This document shows positions 8,563-17,518 of a stretch of DNA of 64,000 nt, piece by piece. The stretch is from Marinomonas balearica. GTDB lineage: Bacteria > Pseudomonadota > Gammaproteobacteria > Pseudomonadales > Marinomonadaceae. The position numbers and the translations under genes are program-made. Location: the NCBI RefSeq assembly GCF_004362145.1, contig NZ_SNXC01000014.1, positions 266,931-330,930 of the forward strand, written 5' to 3'. The notes beneath the pieces are model-generated. The model had not been told where the DNA came from and ran no database searches. It saw only the letters and a list, made by a program, of their open reading frames with translations. Every line of letters starts with the position of its first letter. Positions within the stretch are counted from its first letter, which is position 1.

Positions 8563-9183
8563 TTGAGTCAGTTTTTTCAAGTGCATCCCGACAACCCGCA
8601 AGTTCGTCTTATTAAACAAGCTGGCCAAATTGTACGTGATGGCGGCGTCATAGCGTATCCTACCGACAGTGGCTATTCACTTGGTTGCCATATTGGCGAT
8701 AAAAAAGCACTGGAAAGAATTCGAACAATTCGAAAACTGGACGACAAGCATAATTTTACACTCGTGTGTCGAGACCTCTCGGAAATCTCAACCTATGCGA
8801 GATTTGACAATGTTATGTATCGTCTTTTAAAGCATAACACCCCAGGCCCATATACCTTTATTTTCAATGCCACCTCGGAAGTGCCTCGGCGTTTAATGCA
8901 CCCTAAACGCAAAACAATTGGTATCCGTATTCCCCACAGCAATATTGTTTCAGCATTGTTGGAGGAGTTAGGTGAGCCGTTAATGAGTGCTTCTCTGATC
9001 TTGCCGGGCGACACTGAGCCGATGATGGATCCATATGACATTAGAGAAACGCTGGAGCATCAGCTAGATTTAGTTATTGACGGTGGGTATTGTGGAATGG
9101 AACCGACAACTGTTGTTCATATGGATTCTGAAGAGATTACGATCTCAAGAGTCGGAGCAGGTGACCCAACGCCTTTTATGTAG
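8563..9183 (+). CDS. yciO: YciO/Sua5/YrdC-family protein
   Basis: 206 residues from a TTG start at 8563, chosen because AAGGAG sits 6 bases upstream and the protein begins MSQFFQVHP as in the family. The fold's hallmarks are GGVIAYPTDSGYSLGCHIGD, a KxR...R-K-L region (RIRTIRKLDDKHNFTLVCRDL, residues about 47-67) and PGPYTFIF. YrdC/Sua5 relatives make threonylcarbamoyl-AMP for tRNA t6A. YciO itself is a paralogue with weaker or uncertain activity, so the function is an inference. Confidence 0.88.
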   Translation: MSQFFQVHPDNPQVRLIKQAGQIVRDGGVIAYPTDSGYSLGCHIGDKKALERIRTIRKLDDKHNFTLVCRDLSEISTYARFDNVMYRLLKHNTPGPYTFIFNATSEVPRRLMHPKRKTIGIRIPHSNIVSALLEELGEPLMSASLILPGDTEPMMDPYDIRETLEHQLDLVIDGGYCGMEPTTVVHMDSEEITISRVGAGDPTPFM

Positions 9184-9226
9184 AAAAAGCGCTCTGAATA
9201 ATGCTGTTAGAAATGTATTGGACAGG

Positions 9227-9232
9227 TATAAT
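9227..9232 (+). promoter_or_regulatory. Candidate -10 element of the rluB promoter
   Basis: A perfect TATAAT lies 64 bases before the rluB start. The matching -35 position (CTGTTA, 17-base spacing) is poor, so this is a moderate candidate only. Confidence 0.4.
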
Positions 9233-9295
9233 AGCACTAAATTTTTAATTGTTGGTTAACTGGGTTGCTGAGAAGCATTCCCCCATGAGGTCGTA

Positions 9296-10192
9296 ATGGA
9301 CGAAAAATTACAGAAAGTACTCGCTAGAGCGGGTTTGGGGTCTCGTAGAGAGATGGAAACTCGTATCCGAGAAGGTCGAGTTGTTGTTAACGGTGAAGTT
9401 GCTACGCTGGGAGACCGCGTTAGCTCAGAAGATCAAATTGAGTTTGATGGATATCCTGTTTCCGTGAGTGATGCGGGACAAAATCGTCGAGTCATTATAT
9501 ACAACAAGCCAGAAGGCGAAGTGTGTACTCGAAAAGATCCAGAAGGTCGTCCTACCGTATTTGACCGCTTGCCAAAGTTACGTGGAGAGCGTTGGATAGC
9601 AGTCGGTCGTCTTGATATTAATACATCTGGGCTGCTTCTTTTTACTACAGATGGTGAATTAGCTAACCGTTTAATGCACCCTTCTACGGAAATTGATCGT
9701 GAGTACCTTGTCCGTGTCATGGGTCAGGTAACAGATGAGAATATCGCAACCTTGAAAAAAGGCGTTTTGCTGGATGACGGTATGGCCAGCTTCTCTGACG
9801 TCGTTGACGGTGGCGGGGAGGGCATAAACCATTGGTTCTATGTATGCCTAATGGAAGGTCGTAACCGTGAAGTGCGTCGTCTGTGGGAGTCTCAAGGGCT
9901 GAAGGTAAACCGACTTAAGCGCGTTCGATTCGGCCCTGTATTTTTGCCATCAAAAGCGAAAGTTGGCCGTTGGGTTGAAATGGAGGATGTTGAAGTAAAT
10001 GGCTTGTGTGAACTTGTCAATATTCAACCTGCCCCTATTAAGCAGAAAACCAAGCAAGAACAGGAAGATCTTAAACGTCGTCGTGCAAAACAGGTTCCTG
10101 GAAAAGCACGACGGACGAAAGGGTTTGATTGGCAGAGTTCTGATAAACAAGAGTTTAAACCGAAAAAACCGGGAAAACGCTCGTTTCGATAG
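9296..10192 (+). CDS. rluB: 23S rRNA pseudouridine 2605 synthase
   Basis: 298 residues. The N-terminal S4 RNA-binding domain (about 1-60, [22 protein letters not shown]) is followed by an RsuA-type catalytic domain with the [17 protein letters not shown] motif containing the catalytic Asp (near residue 104). [22 protein letters not shown] matches RluB/RluE. The C-terminal 60 residues are a basic lysine/arginine-rich tail, as is common in RluB. It modifies U2605 of 23S rRNA. Confidence 0.95.
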   Translation: MDEKLQKVLARAGLGSRREMETRIREGRVVVNGEVATLGDRVSSEDQIEFDGYPVSVSDAGQNRRVIIYNKPEGEVCTRKDPEGRPTVFDRLPKLRGERWIAVGRLDINTSGLLLFTTDGELANRLMHPSTEIDREYLVRVMGQVTDENIATLKKGVLLDDGMASFSDVVDGGGEGINHWFYVCLMEGRNREVRRLWESQGLKVNRLKRVRFGPVFLPSKAKVGRWVEMEDVEVNGLCELVNIQPAPIKQKTKQEQEDLKRRRAKQVPGKARRTKGFDWQSSDKQEFKPKKPGKRSFR

Positions 10193-10215
10193 TTTTGTTG
10201 TGAGGTAGAAATCAA

Positions 10216-10677
10216 ATGGGAATGATACGCTGGATCTTAGTGTCACTTGTCGTGCTTGTTTTAGGGTTCTTTGTGTTTGTTGATATATACAATACTCCGC
10301 CAGAGAACTTAGGGGTTGAAAATGGGTTGTTTGCCTCTTGCCCAAATTCCCCGAACTGCGTATCGACTCAGGCGGATCCGACAGACACGATTCATTATGT
10401 TGAACCCATTGTGTATCGCGGATCGATGAAAGACGCTCAATTAAAGATTGAGCAGTACTTTTTAAGCAAAGGTGATGCACACATAGTAGAGAGCCGATTG
10501 GGTTATCTCTACTTGGAAAAATCCAGCGATTTGTTTGGGTTTATCGATGACGTGGAGTTTTACTTTCCTGAGGCCGACAGTGTGATTCATGTTCGGTCTG
10601 CATCGCGCGTAGGTTATGATGATTTGGGTGTAAATACGACGCGAGTTAGACAAGTGCGAGAACTTCTAGTAAATTGA
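10216..10677 (+). CDS. DUF1499-domain membrane-anchored protein
   Basis: 153 residues. One N-terminal membrane span (about 3-22, with LVVLVLGFFVFVDIY) is followed by a DUF1499 domain, recognised by its CPNSPNCVSTQA signature near residue 38 and the FPEADSVIHVRSASRVGYDDLGVN ending. Function of the family is unknown; some members are lipoproteins or membrane-tethered. It starts 23 bases after rluB and is probably in the same transcript. Confidence 0.88.
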   Translation: MGMIRWILVSLVVLVLGFFVFVDIYNTPPENLGVENGLFASCPNSPNCVSTQADPTDTIHYVEPIVYRGSMKDAQLKIEQYFLSKGDAHIVESRLGYLYLEKSSDLFGFIDDVEFYFPEADSVIHVRSASRVGYDDLGVNTTRVRQVRELLVN

Positions 10678-10719
10678 TTTTACTGGTTTAATAATATCAA
10701 AATAGGACGAGGATGGCCC

Positions 10720-11457
10720 ATGAGTGTGGATGATAGTCAATCAATCCTGATCGTTGAAGACGACGAGCGTCTCGCTTCTTTAACGCAAGAGTATTTGCAA
10801 AAGAACGGATTTAAAGCCGAAGTTGAACCAGATGGACGTAATGCCATCGCTCGTATAATAAATGAGCAGCCATCATTAGTTGTATTGGATTTAATGTTAC
10901 CTGGAGCTGACGGGTTCACGGTATGCCGAAGTGTTCGTAATGAATACAAAGGCCCAATACTGATGTTGACCGCTCGCAGCGACGATGTGGATCAGATTCT
11001 TGGGCTAGAAATTGGTGCAGATGATTATGTCTCTAAACCCGCTAAGCCTCGTGTATTGCTTGCGAGGATTCAGTCACTATTGCGACGCAGTACGCAAGAT
11101 GTTGATTTAAGCCATTTGGAAAGTAAAGCAGAGCAAACGCTTACTTTTGGTCCATTGGTTGTGGATAATTCTCGTCGAGAAGCATGGTTAGTAGACGGCA
11201 GTAGTTCTGAAAAATCAGAGATTGAGCTTACAAGCGCTGAGTTTGACTTACTTTGGTTGTTGGCAAGCAATGCCGGTCGCATCTTAAGTCGAGAAGAAAT
11301 ATTCAGCGAATTGCGTGGTATTGAATACGACGGCCAAGATCGCTCTGTTGATGTTCGAATCTCTCGAATTCGATCTAAAATTGGGGACGACCCAATTCAT
11401 CCTCGCCGAATCAAAACGATTCGTAGCAAAGGCTACTTGTTCGTTAAAGAGGTGTAG
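10720..11457 (+). CDS. OmpR/PhoB-family response regulator (RstA-like)
   Basis: 245 residues. The receiver domain (about 8-122) has the acidic pocket EDDE, phospho-acceptor Asp57 in VLDLMLPG, Thr in MLTARS and Lys in YVSKPAKPRVL. The winged-helix DNA-binding domain (about 145-243) has LTSAEFDLLWLLASNAGRIL and VDVRISRIRSKIGDDP. A ribosome-binding site, AGGACGAGG, precedes the ATG. The gene is followed 5 bases later by its sensor kinase. RstA-like by overall text, but the signal and regulon are not readable here. Confidence 0.92.
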   Translation: MSVDDSQSILIVEDDERLASLTQEYLQKNGFKAEVEPDGRNAIARIINEQPSLVVLDLMLPGADGFTVCRSVRNEYKGPILMLTARSDDVDQILGLEIGADDYVSKPAKPRVLLARIQSLLRRSTQDVDLSHLESKAEQTLTFGPLVVDNSRREAWLVDGSSSEKSEIELTSAEFDLLWLLASNAGRILSREEIFSELRGIEYDGQDRSVDVRISRIRSKIGDDPIHPRRIKTIRSKGYLFVKEV

Positions 11458-11462
11458 CGAGT

Positions 11463-12995
11463 ATGCGAGCAGAAGTATGGCGTCTCTATCGTCATTTATT
11501 GATAGGTGGAGGGGTCATCGTTGCTTGCTGTTATGCTGCAATTGAGTTTACCCAATATCGATTTGGTATTGCGGAATACGAACAACACTTATGTTCTGAT
11601 GCGGAGATAAATGCCGCAGCCCTTCTACTGGTTCCCGGTTATGATCCTTCAGGGAGTCATCTTACTTGGCGATTTGGTGATAGCGCTAACAAGGTTTCGC
11701 TCGACGCCCAAAAAGTCGCCCACCTTATTGCCCAAGAACGCTGGTCTTACAGCTCTAATCGAGACTTTCAGCTTGTATTAGCAGATGCAGATACTCCGCT
11801 GTTAGTGGGAGAAAGCCTTGCTCAGAAAGGCTTCAGCGATCATTTGTTTTCAAGTCAAAATGCTTTTGATGCGCTTCTTAGCTCGTCACTAACATTTGAT
11901 GAAAAGCTTGGGTTACTTGAAAGCTTTAGCTGTGTATCGTCACAGGTCATCGACAGAGTTGACTTTACGCAGCAAAAGAATTTATTAAGTGCTCATGGGA
12001 TGGGGTTTGAAACCGCTTACATCTGGTCTCCAAATGGAATGGATAAATCGGTAATGATTGGGCTAGCGCGTTCTCAAACATTGTCGTTTACCGTTGTGGT
12101 TGTGAGTGTTGTTGCCTTGGCAATTGTCATTATGCTGCTGTTGATTTGGCGAGAGCTGGTTACCTTGGAGGCGAAGCGCAAAACATTCGAGAGTATTACG
12201 CGACAAATTGCTCGTGGCCGAAGCGGGTTACCTAAAGGGATTCCCGATAGTTCAGGCACACTTAAAGAGCTGGCTTACTCGTTTGATTCAATGTCCTCTC
12301 ATATTCAAAGGCTGTTAAAAGTACAAAGAGAAATGATCAACGCCATTTCTCATGAACTTCGTACTCCGATTGCTCGATTGCGGTTTGGGCTAGAAGTAGT
12401 AAAAGACGAAATTGATGAGAGTGCACACAATACAATCACTGCGCTCGAAGATGACGTAGAAGAGCTAAATACTCTAGTGGATGAAGTGCTTACGTACGGG
12501 AAACTAGAGGAAGGTTCATTGGCTCTTAACTTTGAAAATACAAGTATTCGTCAATTGATTGATGGTATTTTAGAGCACAATCAGCCTTTGCTAAAACATC
12601 TTAATGTTTCGGTATATATCGATGATGATGACGAGGTTATTGCTGATGCGCACCATCTTCATAGGGCGCTTCAAAATCTAATACTAAATGCATCGAAATA
12701 TGCAAATGTTGCTATTTCAATTCGCTTCTCGGCGGATGAGTCTCGTTGGCAAGTTGATATTGAAGACGATGGTCCTGGAATCGCTTTTGAGGACCGTGAC
12801 AAAGTGTTTATTCCTTTCCAGCGTTTGGACAATTCACGTACTCGTGCGTCCGGCGGTTATGGGTTAGGGTTGGCGATTGTTCAGCGAATTGCCTTTTGGC
12901 ATGGTGGCGCGGTTCTGGTGGATTCGAGCGGGCTAGGTGGAGCGAAATTTAGCTTGATTTGGTCTCGGAATCAGCATAGATCATCCGTGTCTTAG
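11463..12995 (+). CDS. Membrane sensor histidine kinase (RstB-like)
   Basis: 510 residues. TM1 at about 12-30, a periplasmic sensor region of about 170 residues, TM2 at about 203-226 (VVVVSVVALAIVIMLLLIW), then HAMP. The HisKA dimerisation helix carries His297 in ISHELRTPIARL. The HATPase domain follows, with N-box NLILNASKYA, DDGPGIAFED and GGYGLGLAIVQRI. It phosphorylates the response regulator encoded 5 bases upstream. The periplasmic part resembles no sensor domain I can name; the cysteines in it could matter. Confidence 0.92.
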   Translation: MRAEVWRLYRHLLIGGGVIVACCYAAIEFTQYRFGIAEYEQHLCSDAEINAAALLLVPGYDPSGSHLTWRFGDSANKVSLDAQKVAHLIAQERWSYSSNRDFQLVLADADTPLLVGESLAQKGFSDHLFSSQNAFDALLSSSLTFDEKLGLLESFSCVSSQVIDRVDFTQQKNLLSAHGMGFETAYIWSPNGMDKSVMIGLARSQTLSFTVVVVSVVALAIVIMLLLIWRELVTLEAKRKTFESITRQIARGRSGLPKGIPDSSGTLKELAYSFDSMSSHIQRLLKVQREMINAISHELRTPIARLRFGLEVVKDEIDESAHNTITALEDDVEELNTLVDEVLTYGKLEEGSLALNFENTSIRQLIDGILEHNQPLLKHLNVSVYIDDDDEVIADAHHLHRALQNLILNASKYANVAISIRFSADESRWQVDIEDDGPGIAFEDRDKVFIPFQRLDNSRTRASGGYGLGLAIVQRIAFWHGGAVLVDSSGLGGAKFSLIWSRNQHRSSVS

Positions 12996-13007
12996 CGGCA
13001 GTTTGTA

Positions 13008-13074
13008 AAGAAGCTAGTAATGTGAGGCTTAGTGTATTAGCTAGTACAGCTAAGTCGTACAAAGCTAGCTTCTT
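13008..13074. repeat. Nested inverted repeat in a convergent intergenic gap
   Basis: AAGAAGCTAG (13008-13017) pairs perfectly with CTAGCTTCTT (13065-13074). Inside the loop TTAGCT (13037-13042) pairs with AGCTAA (13048-13053). There is no T run after either arm. It sits between the histidine kinase and metR stops, so it may end both transcripts or protect their 3' ends. Confidence 0.55.
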
Positions 13075-13085
13075 ACGCTTGCTAA

Positions 13086-14012
13086 TCAAAGCTCGGGAGA
13101 TAATATCCCTCGTAGGTTTTTAAAACAGGTTTTCTTGGCTGTTGACACCAAATCTTCCATATATGCGTTGTCTAATTGGTCTTTTCTGATCGCCAGATAA
13201 AGCTTGCACCAAACGCCTTCTTCGCCAAGCGACTTTGTTATCACATACTGTCGATTGGTGTATTCCGTCAATGCCCAGTTCGGTAGGCAGCTTACACCTC
13301 GTCCACTGGCTACGAGTTGCATCATCATAAGTGTGAGTTCGCTGTGCCGAATTTTTGCTGGAGCGATGCCAGCAGGGTCGAGAAAATGTTTAAAAATATC
13401 CAGTCTTTCTGTTTCAACGGGATAGGTAATTAAGGTTTCGTCACTGAGGTCTTGCGGTTCTAAGAACTCTTTCTTTGCAAGAACGTGGTGTCGAGAGAGT
13501 GCGACCAACGATTCGTATTGAAATAATGGAATGTATTCAATGTTAGGCAAATCTTGAGGATCGGAGGTCACGACAAGATCTAGGTCTCCACGAGCCAATG
13601 CAGGTAACGGCATAAAGCTAAAAGCATTAGAAAGATCCAGTTCTACATCTGGCCAATGCTCACGGAAATGATCAATGGTTGGCATGAGCCATTCGTAACA
13701 GCTGTGACATTCGATCGCGATATGCAAGCGGCCACTTTCACCTTCAGCAAATCGTTGGATATCTCTTTGTGCTGAGCGGAATGAAACCAATACATCATCT
13801 GCGAGCTGAAGTAGCCTTAATCCAGCACTTGTAAAGCGAACGGGTTTAGTCTTCCTGATAAATAAAGAGCAGCCTAGTTTTTCCTCTAAATCTTTTAGTT
13901 GATGTGATAAGGCGGATTGCGTTAGATGTACGCGTTCGGCTGCTTCCACTAGGCTACCGGTTTCGCGAAGTGCGGTGAGTGTTTTAAGGTGCCTAACTTC
14001 GATGATGCTCAT
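13086..14012 (-). CDS. metR: LysR-family regulator MetR
   Basis: 308 residues. The N-terminal winged HTH reads IIEVRHLKTLTALRETGSLV then AERVHLTQSALSHQLKDLE, which is distinctively MetR (the SALSHQLKDLE recognition helix). The effector domain begins near residue 90. MetR, with homocysteine as co-effector, activates methionine-synthesis genes. No met gene is adjacent in this window, so the target lies elsewhere. Confidence 0.9.
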   Translation of the reverse strand: MSIIEVRHLKTLTALRETGSLVEAAERVHLTQSALSHQLKDLEEKLGCSLFIRKTKPVRFTSAGLRLLQLADDVLVSFRSAQRDIQRFAEGESGRLHIAIECHSCYEWLMPTIDHFREHWPDVELDLSNAFSFMPLPALARGDLDLVVTSDPQDLPNIEYIPLFQYESLVALSRHHVLAKKEFLEPQDLSDETLITYPVETERLDIFKHFLDPAGIAPAKIRHSELTLMMMQLVASGRGVSCLPNWALTEYTNRQYVITKSLGEEGVWCKLYLAIRKDQLDNAYMEDLVSTAKKTCFKNLRGILSPEL

Positions 14013-14053
14013 ATTTAAATTTTTTTCGTGAGTTTATTTCAATTAATTAAAGG

Positions 14054-14088
14054 TAAAAAAAGCTCGATAAGAAAACCTTAGCGAGCTT
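14054..14088 (-). terminator. Terminator of argF
   Basis: AAGCTCG (14060-14066) pairs with CGAGCTT (14082-14088) with further pairing inside. On the minus strand the stem is followed by seven T residues. It lies 13 bases beyond the argF stop. Confidence 0.75.
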
Positions 14089-14100
14089 CCTGTTACTTAG

Positions 14101-15006
14101 TTATTTGCAGATCAAAAACTCAAGTAGTGCTTTTTGTGCATGCAAGCGGTTCTCTGCTTCATCCCACACAACTGAATCAGGATGGTCTATCACTCCAGCG
14201 GATACTTCTTCGCCGCGATGTGCTGGTAAGCAGTGCATGAAGAGTGCATCGTCATGAGCTAAAGCCATCAATGCTTCGTTAACTTGAAAGCCTTCAAAAT
14301 CTTTTTCTCGTTGTGCTTGTTCTTCTTCTTGACCCATAGAGGCGAATACATCGGTTACAACAAGATCTGCATCTTTAACCGCCGTTTTCACATCGTTCAC
14401 AATCGTCACAAAGGCTTTATTTTCGGACATCAAGCTTTCGTTGGGTTCATAGCCTTCTGGGCATGCAACAACCAAATTGAAGTTCAGAAGCGCCGCAGCA
14501 TTGATATAGGAGTGACACATGTTGTTACCGTCTCCTACCCAAACTACTTTCTTACCTTCAATACTTCCACGATGTTCCGTATACGTTTGCATATCAGCCA
14601 GTAGCTGACACGGGTGGAAATCATCGGTAAGTGCATTAATGACAGGCACCGAAGAGTTCGCAGCAAATGTTTCAATTTTATCATGTTCGAATGTGCGAAT
14701 CATGACTGCGTCTACCATACTAGAGATAACTTTAGCGCTATCTTCGATAGGCTCGCCGCGACCCAATTGCGTATCGCGTGGCGACAAAAAGAGTGCATGT
14801 CCGCCAAACTGTGCCATACCCGATTCAAAAGAAACACGCGTGCGGGTAGATGACTTCTCAAAGATCATAGCTAAGACGCGATTTTTTAACGGCTCGTAGA
14901 TAACACCTTCTCGTCGCATCTTTTTGAGTTCAATTGCACGAGATATGAGCTGCTTAAATTCTTCGGTCGTAAGGTCTTTAAGGGTCAAAAAATGCCTTGG
15001 CGCCAC
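14101..15006 (-). CDS. argF: Ornithine carbamoyltransferase
   Basis: 301 residues, the size of Pseudomonas-type anabolic ArgF. The carbamoyl-phosphate loop is [10 protein letters not shown] (near residue 53), followed by [12 protein letters not shown] and the ornithine/active-site [12 protein letters not shown] near residue 260. It condenses ornithine and carbamoyl phosphate to citrulline in arginine synthesis. argH, which acts two steps later, is encoded 36 kb away in this window. No clear ARG box could be confirmed upstream. Confidence 0.95.
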   Translation of the reverse strand: MAPRHFLTLKDLTTEEFKQLISRAIELKKMRREGVIYEPLKNRVLAMIFEKSSTRTRVSFESGMAQFGGHALFLSPRDTQLGRGEPIEDSAKVISSMVDAVMIRTFEHDKIETFAANSSVPVINALTDDFHPCQLLADMQTYTEHRGSIEGKKVVWVGDGNNMCHSYINAAALLNFNLVVACPEGYEPNESLMSENKAFVTIVNDVKTAVKDADLVVTDVFASMGQEEEQAQREKDFEGFQVNEALMALAHDDALFMHCLPAHRGEEVSAGVIDHPDSVVWDEAENRLHAQKALLEFLICK

Positions 15007-15230
15007 TGCCTGTTACTCCTATGAATGAGTGTTATTTAAAGAAGGAATCGGACAATTTAATACAGACTTTTATTGGAGTAAAGCAGAACTCGTGAAAACC
15101 CTATAAAACTTGGGGTTGTAATTAGGGGCTAAGACCCAATAAACTTCCGCATGAGAAGCACTTTGTCTGAAATATGTAGGACACGAAGTAAAGTGCGAAA
15201 AATTTTAATAATCTACGAGGTTTTAGCATC

Positions 15231-15557
15231 GTGAGTAACACAATTGAAACCATAAAAGAGCAACTTGAGAACAACGATATTCTTCTTTATATGAAGGGAT
15301 CACCTCGTGCACCTCAATGTGGCTTTTCCGCACAGGCAGTACAAGCACTAATGTCATGCGGCGAACGTTTTGCATTCGTTAATATCTTGGATAACCCTGA
15401 TATTCGAGCAGAGCTTCCTAAATACGCTAATTGGCCTACATTCCCACAGTTGTGGGTTAAAGGTGAGTTAGTTGGCGGTTGCGACATTATTGTTGAAATG
15501 GCGCAAAACGGTGAGCTTGAGCCGATCATTAAAGAAGCGGCTGCAACTGAAGAATAA
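15231..15557 (+). CDS. grxD: Monothiol glutaredoxin (Grx4/GrxD)
   Basis: 108 residues from a GTG start at 15231, which aligns the N-terminus with known GrxD. The CGFS active site has Cys30 (PQCGFSAQ), as in E. coli Grx4. The glutathione-binding TFPQLWVKGELVGGCDI follows. The protein carries and transfers [2Fe-2S] clusters, often with BolA. A 2-Cys peroxiredoxin gene begins 85 bases downstream on the same strand. Confidence 0.95.
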   Translation: MSNTIETIKEQLENNDILLYMKGSPRAPQCGFSAQAVQALMSCGERFAFVNILDNPDIRAELPKYANWPTFPQLWVKGELVGGCDIIVEMAQNGELEPIIKEAAATEE

Positions 15558-15642
15558 TATTTGTTGAACAAGAACGTATTATGTTCAACATAAAGCAATA
15601 GAAACGAACTTTAAACGCGTATAAATAAGGGGATTTTATACT

Positions 15643-16266
15643 ATGTCTATTCTAGTAGGTAAGAAAGCACCAGATTTCACAACACCAGCAGTATTGGCTG
15701 ATGGACAAATTGTAGATAGCTTTAGCTTGGCAGAAACGATCAAAGGTAAATACGCAGTCGTATTCTTCTACCCGCTTGATTTCACTTTTGTTTGTCCGTC
15801 TGAAATCATTGCAATGTCTAACCGCATGGAGCAATTCCGTCAAATGGGTGTTGAGGTTGTTGGTATTTCAATTGACTCTCACTTTACTCATAATGCGTGG
15901 AGAAATACACCCGTTGAAGAGGGCGGCATTGGCGCAGTTGAATACACTCTTGCAGCTGATATGGATCATGCCATCGCTAAAGCGTACGGCATTGAATCTG
16001 AAGGTGGGGATTCTTATTACCCTGCTGGTGTAGCAATGCGTGCTTCGTTTGTTATTGATAAGAGCGGTATCGTTCGTTCTCAAATCGTTAATGACGAGCC
16101 TATCGGCCGTAATATGGATGAGCTTGTTCGTATCGTTGACGCTCTTCAGTTCTTCGAAGAGAACGGTCAAGTATGTCCAGCAGGTTGGAATAAAGGCGAT
16201 AAAGGCATGGTGAACACGCCTGACGGTGTTGCTTCTTACCTAAAAGACAGCAGTGAGTCACTGTAA
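15643..16266 (+). CDS. 2-Cys peroxiredoxin (AhpC/Prx1-type)
   Basis: 207 residues. The peroxidatic Cys51 is in FYPLDFTFVCPSE and the resolving Cys178 in GQVCPAGW, which marks a typical 2-Cys enzyme. It reduces H2O2 and organic peroxides, using thioredoxin or AhpF; no ahpF is nearby, whereas trxA is 41 kb away in the window. The C-terminal YLKDSSESL is short. Position after grxD suggests a shared redox or iron-stress transcript. Confidence 0.94.
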   Translation: MSILVGKKAPDFTTPAVLADGQIVDSFSLAETIKGKYAVVFFYPLDFTFVCPSEIIAMSNRMEQFRQMGVEVVGISIDSHFTHNAWRNTPVEEGGIGAVEYTLAADMDHAIAKAYGIESEGGDSYYPAGVAMRASFVIDKSGIVRSQIVNDEPIGRNMDELVRIVDALQFFEENGQVCPAGWNKGDKGMVNTPDGVASYLKDSSESL

Positions 16267-16310
16267 TACTGACGGCTTAAATATATAAATTTATTGCGTT
16301 GGTAATTTAG

Positions 16311-16351
16311 AAAAAAACGCGCTTACTTTAAAAAGTAAGCGCGTTTTTTTT
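16311..16351. terminator. Strong bidirectional terminator after the peroxiredoxin gene
   Basis: A long stem: seven A then CGCGCTTACTT pairs with AAGTAAGCGCG then a T run (through 16351). The A and T runs make it usable for both the peroxiredoxin gene and the convergent LysR gene that ends at 16383. Confidence 0.9.
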
Positions 16352-16382
16352 ATAGCATAATTTCATGCGGTAACGCGAATGC

Positions 16383-17333
16383 TTATCGGCTTTGCGCTTT
16401 GAGATCGTTAGCGACCTCTATCACTTGTTTGCGGAACCAAATATGACTGGCATCGTGGTGCAATAGTGGACTCCAGATCATTTTTAACTCGATAGGTGGG
16501 ATGGTGAAAGGGGGTTCTAAAATAACCAAATCAGGATTATTACGGTTAACCATAGCGACTTTTCTTGGCAGCGTCGCAATCAAATCTTGTTCCATCGCAA
16601 GGTGCATCGCTGTGTGGTAGCTGCGTGTAAATACCCTGATACTACGTTTTTTGCCTTGTGCTTGAAGCGCTTCGTCGACCCAGCCTAATTTTTGTACGTC
16701 AGTAGGATCCATGCCCACACCAACGCCAAACCCCGTTTTACTTACCCAGATATGCTGTGCTTCAAGATAGGTGTCAAGATTGAAGTTTTGGGTTATGGGG
16801 TTGTTGCTCGACATCATGCAAACGAACGTATCATGCCAAACACTTTTTTCGTGAAAAGACTGTGGCAATTCTTCAAATCGGTTGATTGCCATATCGATTT
16901 TGCCAGCTTCGACATCATGAAAGGTTACATCCGAAGGTGTCATTATATCTAATGTAATGCCTGGCGCTTTTTCACGAAGAAAATTCAATAACCTTGGGAT
17001 CACGGTAGAAGCAGCGTAATCACTGGCCATAATACGAAAAACGCGCGTAGACGTTTTCTCATTAAAATCAGCTTCAGGTTGTAATGCTTCTTCTAATTCC
17101 AGTAGAACTTTACGGACAATGGGCTGTAAGCGAAGTGCTTTTTCGGTGGGTTTCATTCCCTCGCTGGTTCTTACCAGTAAAGGATCGCCCATTAAATCTC
17201 TTAAACGCTTTAAGCCGTTGCTCATTGCTGGTTGAGTGATGTTTAGCTGATTTGCGGAACGTGTAACGTTACATTCTCGTAATAGCACATCCAAATAAAT
17301 GAGCAGGTTTAGATCAATTTTTTTTATATTCAT
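16383..17333 (-). CDS. LysR-family transcriptional regulator (NodD/LeuO-like subgroup)
   Basis: 316 residues. The N-terminal HTH reads KIDLNLLIYLDVLLRECNVT followed by NQLNITQPAMSNGLKRLRDL; the 'DLNLL..LD.LL...NVTRSA' style is typical of the NodD/NahR/LeuO branch. The substrate-binding domain spans about 90-310. No divergent partner gene lies upstream: the next gene on either side is another LysR gene or the convergent peroxiredoxin gene. The target is unknown. Confidence 0.88.
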   Translation of the reverse strand: MNIKKIDLNLLIYLDVLLRECNVTRSANQLNITQPAMSNGLKRLRDLMGDPLLVRTSEGMKPTEKALRLQPIVRKVLLELEEALQPEADFNEKTSTRVFRIMASDYAASTVIPRLLNFLREKAPGITLDIMTPSDVTFHDVEAGKIDMAINRFEELPQSFHEKSVWHDTFVCMMSSNNPITQNFNLDTYLEAQHIWVSKTGFGVGVGMDPTDVQKLGWVDEALQAQGKKRSIRVFTRSYHTAMHLAMEQDLIATLPRKVAMVNRNNPDLVILEPPFTIPPIELKMIWSPLLHHDASHIWFRKQVIEVANDLKAQSR

Positions 17334-17518
17334 TTTCGTGATGCAGTGGCTGGTGGGAATAGAATTTATGAATCTATTTTAGACATAAAAGCGAAAAGTA
17401 CAAGAGCTAACGCGGCGTATCCTACAATGGAGGGCACTTAAAAAGGCTTTGTTACTTTCGCTATTGTAGTGTTTACGCTAATGAACTTGGCAAAATTAAT
17501 GACCGTTTAGAAAGAGCA

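Noticed and set aside
10024..10192. Lysine/arginine-rich tail of RluB as a frameshift or added gene
   Set aside because: Basic C-terminal tails are common in RluB, and the frame is continuous with the catalytic domain.
9950..10480. 176-residue leftward frame across the rluB end and DUF1499 gene
   Set aside because: It is antisense to two recognisable genes, and its text has no domain or sensible composition.
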